The notes under the pieces were generated by a model that had not been told where the DNA came from, did no database searches, and saw only the letters and a list, made by a program, of their open reading frames with translations. This document shows, one piece after another, positions 1 to 12,330 of a stretch of DNA of 64,000 nt (position 1 is the first letter of the stretch; each line of letters begins with the position of its first letter). The translations under genes were made by a program, and so were the position numbers. Source of the stretch: Scatophagus argus (taxonomy: Eukaryota > Chordata > Actinopteri > Scatophagidae); contig NC_058495.1 of the NCBI RefSeq assembly GCF_020382885.2, positions 6,131,627-6,195,626 on the forward strand. Reading direction: 5' to 3'.

Positions 1-1379
1 TTTCAAGAAGATGATTTCCAATTTTGCAGGGCAGAGATCCGATTATTTCACTTCTTTTCACTGAATGAACTTGGATTGAGTTTTTAAATCCAAATTAGTT
101 CTCCAAGTAAAATATTCAAGTACTATAAATTGACTGGTTAAAAATTAATTTCTCATTATGACTTTGGTAGTGATTAAACTTCAAAATTAGGTGTTGAGTT
201 GCTTCTAAAATTCAAATCCTCATGGCATTTTTTGCCTCCATACCTCTGCACATCACCTGACCATCATCATGACATGTAACATGTTGCAGCACTCCAAGTT
301 TACAAAGCATGTGGCTGATGAGTGAACGAACCAAACAACATGAAATACTAGGGGGCATGCTAGATTCTGCAGCTCTGTTTGGTTAAAGCAGATGGTCCAA
401 AATATGTTTATTGTACTATATGTCTGCCTGTTGCTTGCCCTGTTGAGATTTTACAAACCTGTGTCTTGTACTTGAATTCATGTTCTCTTAAAAAGTGCAG
501 CTACATCTCACATTTCAAATTCAGTTCTGTATAAAAACATCTTATCTTTGACAGAAATGCTCGTGTTGTTTCACCAGAGGCTGTTAAAATATTAAGGTGT
601 AGAACAGTATGTTTGGTAAACTAAAACATTTGTCAAAGAAAGACATTTAATCTGTTTAATGGAAAACAAAGATATGTTAGATGGCACTGTTTTCATGAAC
701 CGGTTTAAAAGAAGCATAGTTATAATTGGTTTGAACATCATTGGTAAGCCTTCAAATATCCTTACTTTGTCTACAGATAAGTAAGGTTTTACATCCAAGT
801 GGTCAACATAGCTCAAGACTGATTGCAGATGGCACATTCACAGTTTCCCTGACTCCATTTAAATGATATTCACTCTGTAAAAGCTTCCCTTCTTGATTAA
901 ACAATGAATCATCCTGTTTGTCATAAGGAAAGGCACCCTTGTATTCCTGTCCTACATTAGATCTGTCTGAAGACACAGAAATGTATGTCGAACATAAATG
1001 CATAGATGTGCCTTCATGGCAACACAAAACAAGCAACTTAAATGAGACAGCTGTGTCACCACTGCCATACTGTATTATGCTGTACTTGCACTGTATTTGT
1101 CTCCTTCTCAAAGGTGAGTGAATATAATGAACACAATCATTTATATGCAGGATTTTTTTTGAAAATATATTGCACCACAGATCGCTGCAGTCCTTGACCT
1201 CGGCCTCATTCATTCTCAATTAAATCTTTGCTGTTTCAATAGACTTAAATTTACTCTATGCATTAAATAACCCAATGCTACAGTACTTTCTATTGCAAGT
1301 TATAGCACAATTATTAGCAAGATACAATACTGGGCATGGTGTAGGCAGAGCAGCAGTGGGGAGGTAAGTAAAGCATGCT
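1..1379. other. AT-rich non-coding flank downstream of syt2
   Basis: No open frame here looks like a protein family, and no coherent splice-bounded exon was seen on either strand. It may hold distal 3' UTR of syt2 or intergenic DNA. Confidence 0.4.
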
Positions 1380-1751
1380 CTATAAACTAAACTAAAGCTT
1401 TATTTCCAGCACTGTCTTCACCAAGACTTTCGTTCACTGTCAGCACCCTACGAATATGTTTCTAAGTTTCTTCAAACAAACAAAAGACCAAAAGTTGATC
1501 ATTCATGAACCAGTCACCCGATAACTCAACGCCACTCCTCTCAGCATACACTAAAGTGTGAATGTGATGTCATGTGATGCTTAAAAAGAGTTTCTTCGAC
1601 TTAACCATGAGTTGACGGATATTCTTAGATGTCTCTTTTTTGCTGAGCAGGTTTCATGACGAGTAGTCATGTGTTAAGTCATGGGTTTCATGCAAAGTAG
1701 GGGTGGGGGTTGGATTTCTGAGTTAGTGCATTAGCTGGTTGGTGGAGCATG
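1380..1751 (-). other. syt2: probable syt2 3' UTR with polyadenylation signal
   Basis: Non-coding sequence after the stop. The first AATAAA on the minus strand is at 1404-1399, which would give a 3' UTR of roughly 370 nt. A further AATAAA lies near 411-406, so a longer form is possible. The cleavage site is inferred. Confidence 0.4.
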
Positions 1752-1967
1752 TTACTTCTTTGCAGCCAAAGCTGCCAGCTGACCATCAATATCCTCCTCT
1801 GGCTGCAATGGATGCCACTGGGCAATGGGACGACGTGGATTTGCCAGCATGTCAGACCAGTGCTTCAGACCTAGGCCGGTTGCCTTACTGCCCACGAAGA
1901 TCTTTCCAATGGCATCATTTTTACCAATCTTGTCATAATCAAACACTGTGACTGCCACCAAGATTTT
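1752..1967 (-). CDS. syt2: syt2 last coding exon: C2B loop 3 and C-terminus
   Basis: [20 protein letters not shown] with the loop-3 calcium ligands, then [20 protein letters not shown] and the terminal LAALAAKK before TAA at 1754-1752. Confidence 0.93.
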   Translation of the reverse strand, partial: KILVAVTVFDYDKIGKNDAIGKIFVGSKATGLGLKHWSDMLANPRRPIAQWHPLQPEEDIDGQLAALAAKK

Positions 1968-4900
1968 CTAAGATGGGAACAAAATCAAAATGTGAGTGCT
2001 AATTACTAAGTACTAATTACAGTGTCAATATTTTGTAAAATGGAGAAACAATGCTTTGCTTTTCTAGCAGCTATTACTCACAATTTAACTTTGATTTGAA
2101 TTGGTTTCGACTTGTACTATACCTGCATCTGTTCCAGCGGGATCTCAAAGCTGAAGGATTCATTATAGTAAGGGTTCAGGGTGTTCTTCTTCACTGTAGT
2201 CTTCTTTTTCTTCAGACGCTTACCCCCCTGCAGCAGCTGGATCTTTACATAAGGATCTGCAATGGGGGTCAATATGATCAGCATCAACCAAGTCAAACTA
2301 TTGTAATGGAGTTTCTGGCTTCTCCTGTTGCTTTTGCAATATTTACTTCCTTTTATCACTTCTGAGAGTCTTTCAGTCTCTTTGATTTCCTGACTAGTCA
2401 TCCTCAGTGTTTGTGACAGATGTTGTATTTGTGGAATTTAGTGCAGCTGAATTACAGTTGTGAGCTGCATTTCTAAAGGGTACCTGCATGATAAGACACA
2501 GGCATGTTCTACCGTATTTGAAGTCATTAGAAGCTCTGGGATTCCTCTAACAATAGGTTCTAGGGAATAAAAGGTTTGTCTGCAAGATTAAATACTTGCA
2601 TTGAACCTGAGTTTTTCATCTGTTCTCCATATTTGATGTTCTTGGCCTTCTTTTAAATAAAGACCATGTCTAAGCACAGTGATCTTACTGATCTTACTTA
2701 CGTACATTATTTGATATGTCATTTGTTTTGAGGCATCATCCTTAACCACAGTCATAAACTGAAAGTGAAGTGTAAACTGCTCCCAGCACACCACAACTGA
2801 ATAAAAACATAGTAATGTAGATCTAATCTCTTTACACAGAGTTGTAACTTAAGATCGATTTCGGCTTTTCTCTACCAGATAATCCACAGGCGTCCATCTT
2901 CTTCAGATTCTTTGCCTCCAGGATGCAGACAGTGAGTTTCCCAGCGGTGGGCACGTAACGGAGGGAGATACAGATGTCTCCAAGTTTCTCAGGCTGAGCA
3001 GAGATGACAAGCACACACTCAGTCAACAACAGAAAATTGCTTGTTTTAGAATATCATAATGATGACGATGGGCCAAAGCAAAATGCTCTTGGCTACTGTC
3101 TGCTGTATGTTAGCTCCACATTTTCTTTTTGGGCTAAATTAAAGGTCTTTTTGTTCTCATGGCCACAATGTCAGAATCTTTTCTTAGAATTGAATCACAG
3201 TACTTTCTGGAATGCAGAATACTGAAAGCTTTGGCACCTTAATATTTTCAGCATTTACTGAGATGAATGGAATTTTGATTTCTTCTTCTAAGGGTTAAAT
3301 TTAGCGTCAGATATTCAAGAGTTCAAGGCTATCAGAATTATTGTACTACTGTCCGAAAATTGTGATTTCGATGATTCTCTGAATGTTTATACACTTTTAC
3401 AAAGCCTCTCTTTTAACAGCTGTATATTATGAATCTCTTATCTCAGTCCTCTTTTGAAGCCTTATTTCAGAAGTTCAATTCTGAACAGTACCTCCTCCTG
3501 ATCGGCACTCTCCAGATCCCGCCATTCCTCAATTGGCCGACCAAGGTCGATGGTGTTCATTGGAATCTTCACCTCACCAATGACATCATGCTTGGAAAAT
3601 CGGTCGTAGTCATAAACAGACATCACCAGAGTCTTTCCACCGAGCTCCTCATAGGGCACCTGATTGACAAACACAACGCTATGTTTTATACCTTGATACT
3701 TGTTTTTTTTTCATTTGTGATCATATGACTGTAAAATCATGTAACTATAAAAGTAAATTAAACCCTGAAATAATGAGCAAATGAAAAGAAATTAGAAAGT
3801 TGATTTATGTTATATTTACATCCTAAACTAAAATTACATACTATTTTATTTACATTCTAAACAGTCACAATGAAGTGGGAGAAAACATTTCTGTATAATT
3901 AGATTTGCTTTTTTCTCTGCTGAAAATTTCCAGACAGGCAGAGCTTCCATCCAGTGTGACCCAGAGCCGCTTGTAAAGTCTCTGTGGGCTTTATTAGCCA
4001 AGAAAGCAAAGAGCAGCATGCACTGCAGGCTGCACAGGCCAGTGACTACACACATCCTAAAAAACTGACAAGACACAGTCAGTCCCATTACACTTACACA
4101 CTATGAGGGACGCTCTGGCAGCAGGTTAGGATGATTATTTGTATAGCTCATTTTATATAAATATACAAACTTGCTGACTATAAATGTCTGATGTCTGTAT
4201 CAAAGCAAGGCACAAAATTCTCCATATTTTACAAGACTTACCTTGAATACAAATGTCTCATTGAAGACAGGGTTCAGTGTTTTCTTGTGGACTTTGGTGT
4301 CAAACTTCTTTTTCTTGTCGGGTAGGAGCAGGACTCTAACGTAAGGATCAGAGGTACCGCCTGAGTCCATGGACATGAGGTCCGCAGCTTGAAGAATGCC
4401 AACTGTGAGCTGTGTGCATAGGAGATGTAGGCAGGATGTAAGAGACAGGACAAGTGAAGACACAGTTTCGTCAGGCAAAAATCCAATGTCTATGAGACTG
4501 TTCATTTGTGTCAGTGCTGCAGAGACTGTTTATGTAACACCATCTGACAACTTAAGCCATGTAATCAATCACTGCAAACTTCTTGCCCGACTGGAGACAT
4601 ATTGAATGTCAGAGGGTTTTCTTTAGTGTAACACAATTGTCACAGTGTGATAACTTCTAAAAAGCGGATTTTTCTGTAAACATATATGTTTGTATATATG
4701 TGTCTGTTTGACATTACACATTTAAAATACATTTTTTGTTCTCGTCACTGCTCTGCTCAGTTTTATGTTGACATAATTTAATGCACATCCTATTTGACTC
4801 AGCACTCAAAGCCTCATTAATTCATGTCATTTACTACCATTGTGTCCGTGTGCTGCTGAGAGCAGTAATGAAGATAAATTGTATAATAATGATAAATTTA

Positions 4901-7900
4901 GCAAATCTTTGAAAAAATCCCCTTTCCTTCTGCTAGAATTATTGCAAAACTATTACTAGTTGTTTCAGCCTTTCTGTAAAGCCATCATTATTTTACTCCA
5001 CAGGGGTTTTACAAAGTTCAATTCAATTTATAAATATAGTGCCAAATCACAGCAAAAGTTGTCTCATGACCCTGTCTAATTAGAGCAGGTCTAGACCAAA
5101 CTCTTTCATTTGATTTTTGGAGAGACCCAACAAAACCCCCCAAAAAAGGCTGACCATAAATTTGCAAGGCTCAGACCTTACATTTTTGGAAATATGCTTT
5201 TTAACTTTGAGACAAAACTTAGATGAGAAGGTCAGCTAGCCATACCTTTACATTCAGAATACAGACATGATAGTGGTATCAATCTTTTCATCTAATCTAA
5301 TCCAGCCGTCCATCCATTTTCTATACTGCTTATCCATCAGGGTTGCAATGGGACTGGAGCCTGTCCCAGCTGACTATGGGCGAGAGGCGGGGGTTCACCC
5401 AATCGCAGGGCCAACACACAAAGACAGACAACCACACACTCTCATACTCACATTTAGGGACAATGTAGAGTAGCCAATTAACCTAATGTGCATGTTTTTG
5501 GGATTGTGGGAGGAAGCTGGAGAACCCGGAGAAAACCCACACAAGCACAGGGAGAACATGCAAACTTCACACAGAAGGGCCCAGACCGGGATTCGAACCT
5601 GGAACCCTCTTGCTGTGAGGCGACAGTGCTAACCACTGCACCAAAAAATTAAGCAAAATTCTTTATATATAAAAAAAGAACAGCTACACATCTGAAATTG
5701 ATCATTATGCTTAAATAAAAAAAACAGTATTCTTTAAAAACTTTAAAAAATGTGTACTATCTTCACAAGTGACAACCACAGACCTTTGTATTCTCAAAGT
5801 CATAATCTATAGAATACTGCAGCTTCCCCAGTTTCTCTTGTTCTTTTTCCTCTTCCTCTTTCTCCTCCTCAGTCAGTCCGGTCTCTCCCTCATCATCATC
5901 ATCGTCCTGGAGTTTCTGTGGTGTGAACGCAACAAGACAAAACATGGTGTTAAAGGTCTGGACTTCAGGGATCAGAACACAGGGCTCCCCACAACAGCCA
6001 GCATGCCACAGACACTGGAGCTCCAGGAGTTTTTACATGGGAGATTTGATTTTGGTTACTGCTTACCTGCACAGCACCTGATGATAGGCATTTATCATTT
6101 ACAGAATGAGAAATCTCTATTGGTAACACATAAATACATGTTTATAGGTTCTGCACGTATTGTCTTCTTAGAGTGTGGGATCATTGGGCAATTCCTTCGA
6201 CATGCTTGTGCAGTACAGTGACAGCCAGAGTCAGTGGAGGCTTTGCATGCTAGTTCCACTAAAAAGGGTAATAAATGCAACAGTTTTTCAATGAAATCAG
6301 GTATTACCATAGTTCTCTTGTTGGTGAAATGGCTTTGACTTCACCGAATGAACAAAAAGGCAAATGCTTATATAAAAACCGATAAGGAACTAGCTCACAA
6401 CAGCGGATGCCAGTGCTTTTTTAAATGATAAAAGGCAAATAAGACATAATATTTAGTGCAAAGAGATGTCTTTCTAGTAACCTTTTTGCAGGACTGAAAT
6501 CCTAAATCCTCAACTTTCATACGTAGAGATAAAATCTAAAACTTTTCTAACCTTGTTTCACCTTTAAATTTATGTGGCACCAAAAAAAAAAAAAAAAGCC
6601 TCTCTTTTCGGTTCACCATTATTACAATAAATGGTTCAGGATAGAAGGGCACAGCCAGCTATTTGAATAATGTTGAGTCGTATTGGTGCAGTGTTATTAT
6701 TGTAGTTAAATTAAAGCCTCATTGCCAAGGTGACCTTGACTTTGACATGTTTTTTCAGGCCATCCAGTGTCTCCACATCCTACCTCCTCTTCGGGTGTTG
6801 CAGTCAAAAAGACAGATTTGCAAGTATTTGGCTCTTCATGCAGTTTTATCATCACCATTTCCATGTTTCCCAAACAACCAACCATGCCCTTTATCACATG
6901 CATAGATTAATATTGTTAAAAAGTGTCTTGCATATCATCTCTTAGTCCAATACTTTCCATATTGGTGTGAGTTATAGTTACATTGTCTCAGGAACAATGC
7001 GTTAGATGGTTAGACTCTCCTCTCTGGGGGTTTATGGAGCACATCATAGCTTTCCATTGTTACATTCTCAAGCCTTCATAACAAAAATAAAAAAAGTTGT
7101 AGGGGGCTAAAAAAAAAAAAAAAAAAAAAAAAAGCAGAGGAAGCTACGACTTTCATTCCATGAAACCCCGCCTCTGCCCCACGGGCCAGAGAGCATCAAC
7201 GTGAGCTATCCACCTACCGTAGAGCGGGAGTCCACCACAGTCAAGAAACACGAGGCACAAACAAGACAGACACAAGCAGGGGAAAAAAAAGGAGGAGAGC
7301 AGAGAGAGGAAGAGATTCAACTCACAAGACACCAAACACACTACAAAAAGAGAGGCAGTCAACACCACCACCACCAACACAATTATGATGAGAAATGACA
7401 CACTCGTTTTCACCTGGAGACAATAAATTCACATTGTGGACACAAGTAATTGATTGCTGTAATTAACTGTCACTGGAGCTCATGATAATCTATGGCGAAG
7501 TTAGCTGATTGGTCCTCAAGTGAATCAATGGCTTCTTGAAAATTTATCCTCTGATTTACTGTGCTTTGCTTCCAAAGTCTCCCAATATTCCATGAATTAT
7601 CATCAATTATAAAATGCAGCTCTTTGCTCTTGTGTTTGTGTGCTGTCAAAAGAAACTTATCACTTCATAGTGCTCATTATTCTTTGCTACCTTGTAACAA
7701 AGTGTGTCATTTTTCACCACGAGCCACAATGGAATACGTCACACATTTAAACAACCACCACAACAACATCAAATAAATGGAGGGGAAGAGAGCTCTCCTT
7801 GTGTCCTCTACTGCCTGGGCTACAAAAGCTGCTGGTAGAAGATCAAATTTGGTTAGCTGGAGACATCTTTAAACAAATAAAAAGTCTGCAATAAATGTCA

Positions 7901-8553
7901 TAAATAACAATGAAATCTGAATAATAAATGATTGTAGAAAAGAAGAAGCAAAACATCACCCAAAACATCCTGTAACCCTGACTTTTCAGCATGCAGGTCG
8001 CACGGGGCATCATACCTCACCACCTTGCATGTTCTTCATGTTGAAGCCATCCTTGCCCTTCTTTCCCTTCTTGTTCTTCTTCTTCTTGCAGCAGCATTTT
8101 TTGATTATGCAGAAGCAGCAGGTAAGCATGAGCAATGCAGCCACCACAGCGATGGCAATCAGAGCCCATGGAGGCACTGTCAGTTTTGAAACAACAAAAG
8201 GGAAATTGTGATTGACTTTGGTGTTTCTCATGAGACAAAATTAACTCTTTATCAAGAGTCAAACATTTTGGTCAGAAACTGCATTTTGAATCTCAGGTGA
8301 GAGTAGAGTATAGAGGAGTACAGAGGAGTACACTGCAGCATTACTCACATGGGATTTTATCAATTTCATTCAAAAATTTGCTCTTGATCTCTTCAAACAT
8401 GTCATTCTTGTTGATCTCTGTGTTGTTGGAGCCAGGGGTCTCTGGTGCAGAGGTGGAGACGACAGCCGGGGTGGGAGCCATGGCCATGGTGGTGACACCA
8501 GTGGGCTCGGCGGCTGCCACAGCCTGTGGCCTTCTGAACAGGTTGAACTTCAT
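1752..8553 (-). CDS. syt2: synaptotagmin-2 (SYT1/2 class), complete 8-exon coding region
   Basis: Synaptic-vesicle calcium sensor that couples calcium entry to fast SNARE-driven transmitter release (family knowledge). Coding exons 8553-8349, 8176-8016, 5915-5784, 4409-4242, 3659-3492, 2993-2876, 2256-2123 and 1967-1752 sum to 1302 nt, i.e. 433 aa; mammalian SYT1/SYT2 are about 422. Order: luminal N-terminus (1-70) with an NNT sequon, transmembrane segment about 72-94, Cys clusters (CCFC, CCC) and polylysine, Asp/Glu-rich linker (123-155), C2A (about 156-278), C2B (about 284-425). Calcium-ligand aspartates are visible in C2A ([19 protein letters not shown]) and C2B ([20 protein letters not shown]); the C2B polybasic patch is KRLKKKK. 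The start is fixed by an in-frame TAG 12 nt upstream (8563-8565) and A at -3. Exon phases match the family. SYT2 is preferred to SYT1 because NAV1 and MYBPH are neighbours; SYT1 cannot be formally excluded by eye. Confidence 0.93.
2123..2256 (-). CDS. syt2: syt2 coding exon 7: C2B polybasic strand
   Basis: 134 nt. Contains [20 protein letters not shown] and [18 protein letters not shown]. The polylysine strand is the PIP2/SNARE-contacting surface in the family. Confidence 0.92.
2876..2993 (-). CDS. syt2: syt2 coding exon 6: start of C2B
   Basis: [20 protein letters not shown] through KKMDACGLS; the last base completes the loop-1 Asp codon with the next exon. The residues after the first ligand Asp read Ala-Cys where SYT1/2 normally have Val-Gly. 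Confidence 0.92.
3492..3659 (-). CDS. syt2: syt2 coding exon 5: C2A second half
   Basis: 56 codons (168 nt), phase 0. Contains [20 protein letters not shown] with the loop-3 calcium ligands and [15 protein letters not shown] at the C2A-C2B junction. Confidence 0.93.
4242..4409 (-). CDS. syt2: syt2 coding exon 4: C2A first half
   Basis: 56 codons (168 nt), phase 0 at both ends. Carries calcium-binding loop 1 ([12 protein letters not shown]), the polybasic strand ([19 protein letters not shown]) and FNETFVFK. Confidence 0.93.
5021..5160. repeat. teleost-type interspersed repeat fragment
   Basis: In the intron between syt2 exons 3 and 4. The phrases GTGCCAAATCACAGCAAAAG and AGCAGGTCTAGACC resemble a motif I recall as widespread in teleost genomes. 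Family not assigned; boundaries approximate. Confidence 0.45.
5301..5642 (-). mobile_element. tRNA-derived SINE with LINE-like 3' tail
   Basis: On the minus strand the element begins GGTGCAGTGGTTAGCACTG, carrying a Pol III A-box-like stretch (5635-5624), followed by the B box GGTTCGAATCC (5599-5589). It continues through the phrase for GTTCTCCCTGTGC to a tail complementary to CCATCCATTTTCTATACTGC. That tail is characteristic of very abundant fish repeats thought to share an L2/CR1-type LINE end. It sits in the intron between syt2 exons 3 and 4, in the same orientation as the gene. Exact family name not determined. Confidence 0.65.
5784..5915 (-). CDS. syt2: syt2 coding exon 3: acidic linker and first C2A strand
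   Basis: 44 codons. Five consecutive Asp codons, then [13 protein letters not shown] and [16 protein letters not shown], which begins C2A. Both boundaries are phase 0. Confidence 0.92.
5916..8015 (-). other. syt2 intron 2 (2.1 kb)
   Basis: Separates the transmembrane exon from the acidic-linker exon. Contains a 25-nt poly(A) run (7109-7133), a shorter A run near 6583-6597 and a purine-rich stretch around 7240-7330. No further exon was recognised. Confidence 0.5.
7109..7133. repeat. poly(A) run
   Basis: Uninterrupted A tract of about 25 nt in the second syt2 intron; it could be the tail of a decayed retroelement, but no element body was recognised beside it. Confidence 0.7.
8016..8176 (-). 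CDS. syt2: syt2 coding exon 2: transmembrane segment and juxtamembrane Cys/Lys cluster
   Basis: Residues 69-122. It starts with the nearly invariant [20 protein letters not shown] segment; the following cysteines are the usual palmitoylation sites of the family, then a Lys-rich stretch and NMKNMQGGE. Splice sites are CTGACAG/TG and GAG/GTATGA. Confidence 0.92.
8349..8553 (-). CDS. syt2: syt2 coding exon 1: luminal N-terminus
   Basis: Encodes residues 1-68 plus one base. Ala/Pro/Thr-rich luminal sequence ending in the conserved membrane-proximal helix [16 protein letters not shown]. The donor GTGAGT follows the T of a split Leu codon. 5' UTR sequence lies above 8553; its upstream boundary is not clear. 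Confidence 0.9.
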
Positions 8554-11046
8554 TGTCAAAGACTAGGTGCAGCGTCCCTGAGGCACACATAGACAGGAAT
8601 TGAGGAATAGATGTTCAACACAAGTGCAGTGTATATACCAAGTAGAATATTCTCAGTATATATATATACATACTATGCAACAAAAGACTAGAGGGAAATA
8701 ACAGGAAGAACTGGAATTCCTGGTGAGTTCAGAGATCAATCAGAGCTGAAAACAAACACTCAGGTACACTTCCACACAAACACAGTTGCTGATAGCTTAC
8801 AGCTAAAGTCTGAACAGTTGACACATTGGCTGTTTTGGACATATCAACACTGACTGCACAAACAGTCCAGGGGTCAAATTGGCCTGAGTGGCATAAACAA
8901 ACCTTTAAAGCTTCTGGTGGGCAAAATTTTGAAGCATGGAGAGTGCCTGACATCTGTTTATTCCTGTTTATAATCTCTTCATGCTAAAGAAATCATTTAC
9001 CAACTCTGTTTTCTTAAAACTACTACTGCAAAAAAAAAGTGAGAATGATATTCTTGTCCAGCTCTTGGAGAAAAAGCAAATAAGCATATTTGAGAAAATG
9101 TCTGTTCCTTCAAGCAAATAGTTACTCCTACTTGAAAGCATTTCACGTTCATTCCTGATATATTACTGCTCCTTCAGTAAGTGACTAATTGATAAATAAG
9201 ATCCCATTTGTTTGAGAGATGATGAGATCAAGATCTGCAATGAAGCTGCTCAGCTCTGTGAAAGATGGAGGAGTGTACAAACACAGTCTGGGACAAATCA
9301 CAATTAACACTGTTCATTGTTCATGAAGGATTAAACGGAAATCAGTGAGCACAAGGATAGGCTGTGGAAGCAATGAAATTTGAGACTAAACACATCCGTT
9401 ATGTTGACGATGTGAGAATTTACTGTCTGTGTGAAGAATGAGCAGAGACTGAGGTGAGTTACCCCCCCTTCACTCTGAACACAGTGATCTGCCAGGACTG
9501 AAGGAGACCCAGAGAGAGACCTGCATCATAACAGAGCATTGACACAATTAAAGGTCTCCTTGAAACAGGCAGATCTCTAGATCTCTAGAAAGTAGATGTT
9601 AGCTCAGTTGTTAAAGGAATATAGTATCTAGAGAAGGTCAGTACTTCTACAGTATTATTTCTGTCATTAAATATGAAGCTACAGCCACGAGAAGGCGAGT
9701 CCAGCTTCACGTAAAGACTGGGGGAAAAAAGCTAGGCTCTGTGCAAAGGTGATCACTTGGAACTAATAACAACATGTAGTTTTTACACTTCTGTTTTTGT
9801 ATGACTTACATAAATGAAATAAAACACATTTATTAGTAAGCTGTAGAAGTGCTGGGGGATATTAAATCTAGACAGAGATTTTCAGCATAGAGTTAAAGGG
9901 ACTGTTCACTCCGAAATATAAAAGACTTTTTTCCCGCTCTTATCTGTAATGCTATTTATCCATCTAGCTTGTTTTGGTGTGAGTTGCTGAGTTCTGGAGA
10001 TGTCAGCTGTAAAATTGTCTGCCTTCTCTTTAATATAACAGAACTAGATGACACTTCACTTGCAGTGCACAAAACACCAAACTGAATAGCTTTTTTATAT
10101 TTTTTAATCGGTTAGTTGCAGAGTCATCATAAGCTGAAGCATTAAAGAGGGATAAACAGAAATGTAACATTAAAAACAATTAGGCTGCCACAGTCACCAC
10201 ACATCACAACGTTTCACCTTTTTTATCCTTTGGATATTCAATCCACTGCAAACAGCTGACAAAGTCAATTTACCTCCCAGCCTCATGAGCGTTATATTAT
10301 TTATTTTCTTTTTCTTTTTTTCTCCATTGCATAACTTTGAGCATCACCAGCATGCTATCAGCATTTACTGCTGAGCACAAAGGTGTTGGTGCTCTGGTCT
10401 AAATGAGGCTTCCTGCTTTTCTTTTTTTTTTTCTTTTTTTTTCACAAAACAGAAGACAGAAGACCACTGAACACATTTGAAAACTGTAGCATCGGTTCAC
10501 TTCAGATTGAATCAGAATCAGTGTGTCATAACTTGTTGTGGCCCTTTATTTAACACATTTCTTGGAGCTCATAGTCTGAGAGGCCGATATTATTTTCAGA
10601 ACTGAACATCACATTGGACATTGACTGTATGCTTTAAAGCCCCCCACCAGCTCAAAAATAATGCTAAAAAATGAACTTGACAAACGTTTAGTTGTTCCGT
10701 GACTATGTTTTAGTATCTCATTGCTACAGCTGTTAAGCAGGTGCTATGTGAAGGTAGATAGGTTATAGCATAACAAGAGAAAATGAACCATAAAATAAAA
10801 ATGAACAAAACACTCAGCATGAATAAAAGATAAAATAATTGTGTGAGTCTGTCTAAGTGTGTGCATGTGGGAATAGGTGTTTGTGTGTGTATCATTACAG
10901 CTCTCAAATGTTCACAGCTACCCAGAGGATTTTTCTTCTATCTTCCTCTGAAAGCACAAAAAAGAGATCTGTCTCAGTTTAAAAGACAGGCCGTTTGTAG
11001 CCACTGTTTAAATGAGCAAGGACAACAGCTGAGTGTCGGGTTTCAC

Positions 11047-11090
11047 AGACACACACACACACACATACACATACACATACACATACACAA
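11047..11090. repeat. (CA)n / (CATA)n microsatellite
   Basis: Perfect CA repeats passing into imperfect ACATAC units. Confidence 0.9.
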
Positions 11091-12288
11091 AATTATTTGT
11101 TAAATAAAGATGATTACCAGTAGGTCTTTTTATGGTGAGACATTTTTTTAAAATCTAAATAAGCTCATAATGCATGTGAGGATTTCCGTATCACAACATA
11201 AAAGCGAAAGAGCAGACTTCTCTGTCAGCGTCTGGCAAACGCAGTTATGATGTAACCTCATCTTCATTGACTCACAGGCCACAGATCAATAAGTACTGCA
11301 TTCCAACATGTGTCTGTTCGCATGGACTCCCACCCTTTCTCTCATCGTGGGGTAGAATTTGTGGTCAAATATGTGCCGTTCACATAGAGTACAGCAGGGG
11401 CCTGCGTGTTGTGGACCGGCAGATTATTGTTGCTAAGCAATCCTGACAGTGTCTATCAGCTATCCAGAGCTGCCCACCACCTGCCTATAGCTGAGGTGAC
11501 TGGCCAATCAAATAACCAACTGGCTCAAGGCCAGTGTCAAGTCATTGCCTGAGCATGATATAAATACTGACAGCTCTTCTCTGCTATGATGTATGATGAC
11601 TATCAGTGAAGTTTTAGCTGCAGCAGGGTTCCCTTCCAAAAACATAGTTGTCAACAACTGTAATATACACAAAATTCAGGCTGATACCTGTCTTTTTTGA
11701 TTCAACTCAATAATAACTCAGCACTCAAACTTCTATAGCCTAACATGTGTCTGCTTAAATGAGCGAAACAAGAACGGCAACTGAATGCAAAATACACCAA
11801 TACATATCTAAAAACCCTCACTGCTTGTTATAGCTTAGTGTTTACCTCTGTGTCATTAACACTCAGTCCTTATCTGCCTTTGATTTCTGCAGCTCGTCAG
11901 TGGCCAACATCACTCCGCCACAAAAAAAAAAAAAAAGGCTCTGACACATTCTGATTCCCAAGGATATTCAGGTACAGAGAATACAGCCTGTGTGTAACAG
12001 TTTGTTATGACTCACTTAGTTTGAAACATGCAGAGAAGATCCTCTGTTATAAGATATCTTCAAACTATGCATTTTGATGGTATTCATGTCACACAGCTGC
12101 ACCTTAATTTAAAAAAAGATTTCCAGAACAAAACTCACCAGTCAAATGTGGTATTCCCCTTCGCAAGGTGGCCCATCCAATATCAATAACTGTATGGGCT
12201 AAAGCGTCTCAGAGCTGTGGTAACATAGTCTGATCTCTCCCATAGGCAGTGACTGCAGTCTCCTCTCACTTCTCTCCACTGCAGCACT

Positions 12289-12330
12289 ACACCCCTCCTC
12301 CTCCTCCTCCTCCTCCTCGTCCTCCTCTCC
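12289..12330. repeat. (CTC)n trinucleotide repeat
   Basis: Run of CTC triplets with one CTCGTC interruption, inside a longer pyrimidine-rich tract. Confidence 0.9.

Noticed and set aside
803..1219. 138-codon minus-strand frame beyond the syt2 stop
   Set aside because: Lies after the syt2 stop, unlike any family I know; probably chance openness.
5589..5635. Possible tRNA gene (A and B boxes)
   Set aside because: The boxes belong to the tRNA-derived head of a SINE; there is no full cloverleaf or paired acceptor stem.
1752..8553. Assignment as syt1 instead of syt2
   Set aside because: Sequence alone is close to both, but the adjacent MYBPH and NAV1 place it in the 1q32-type linkage group of SYT2.
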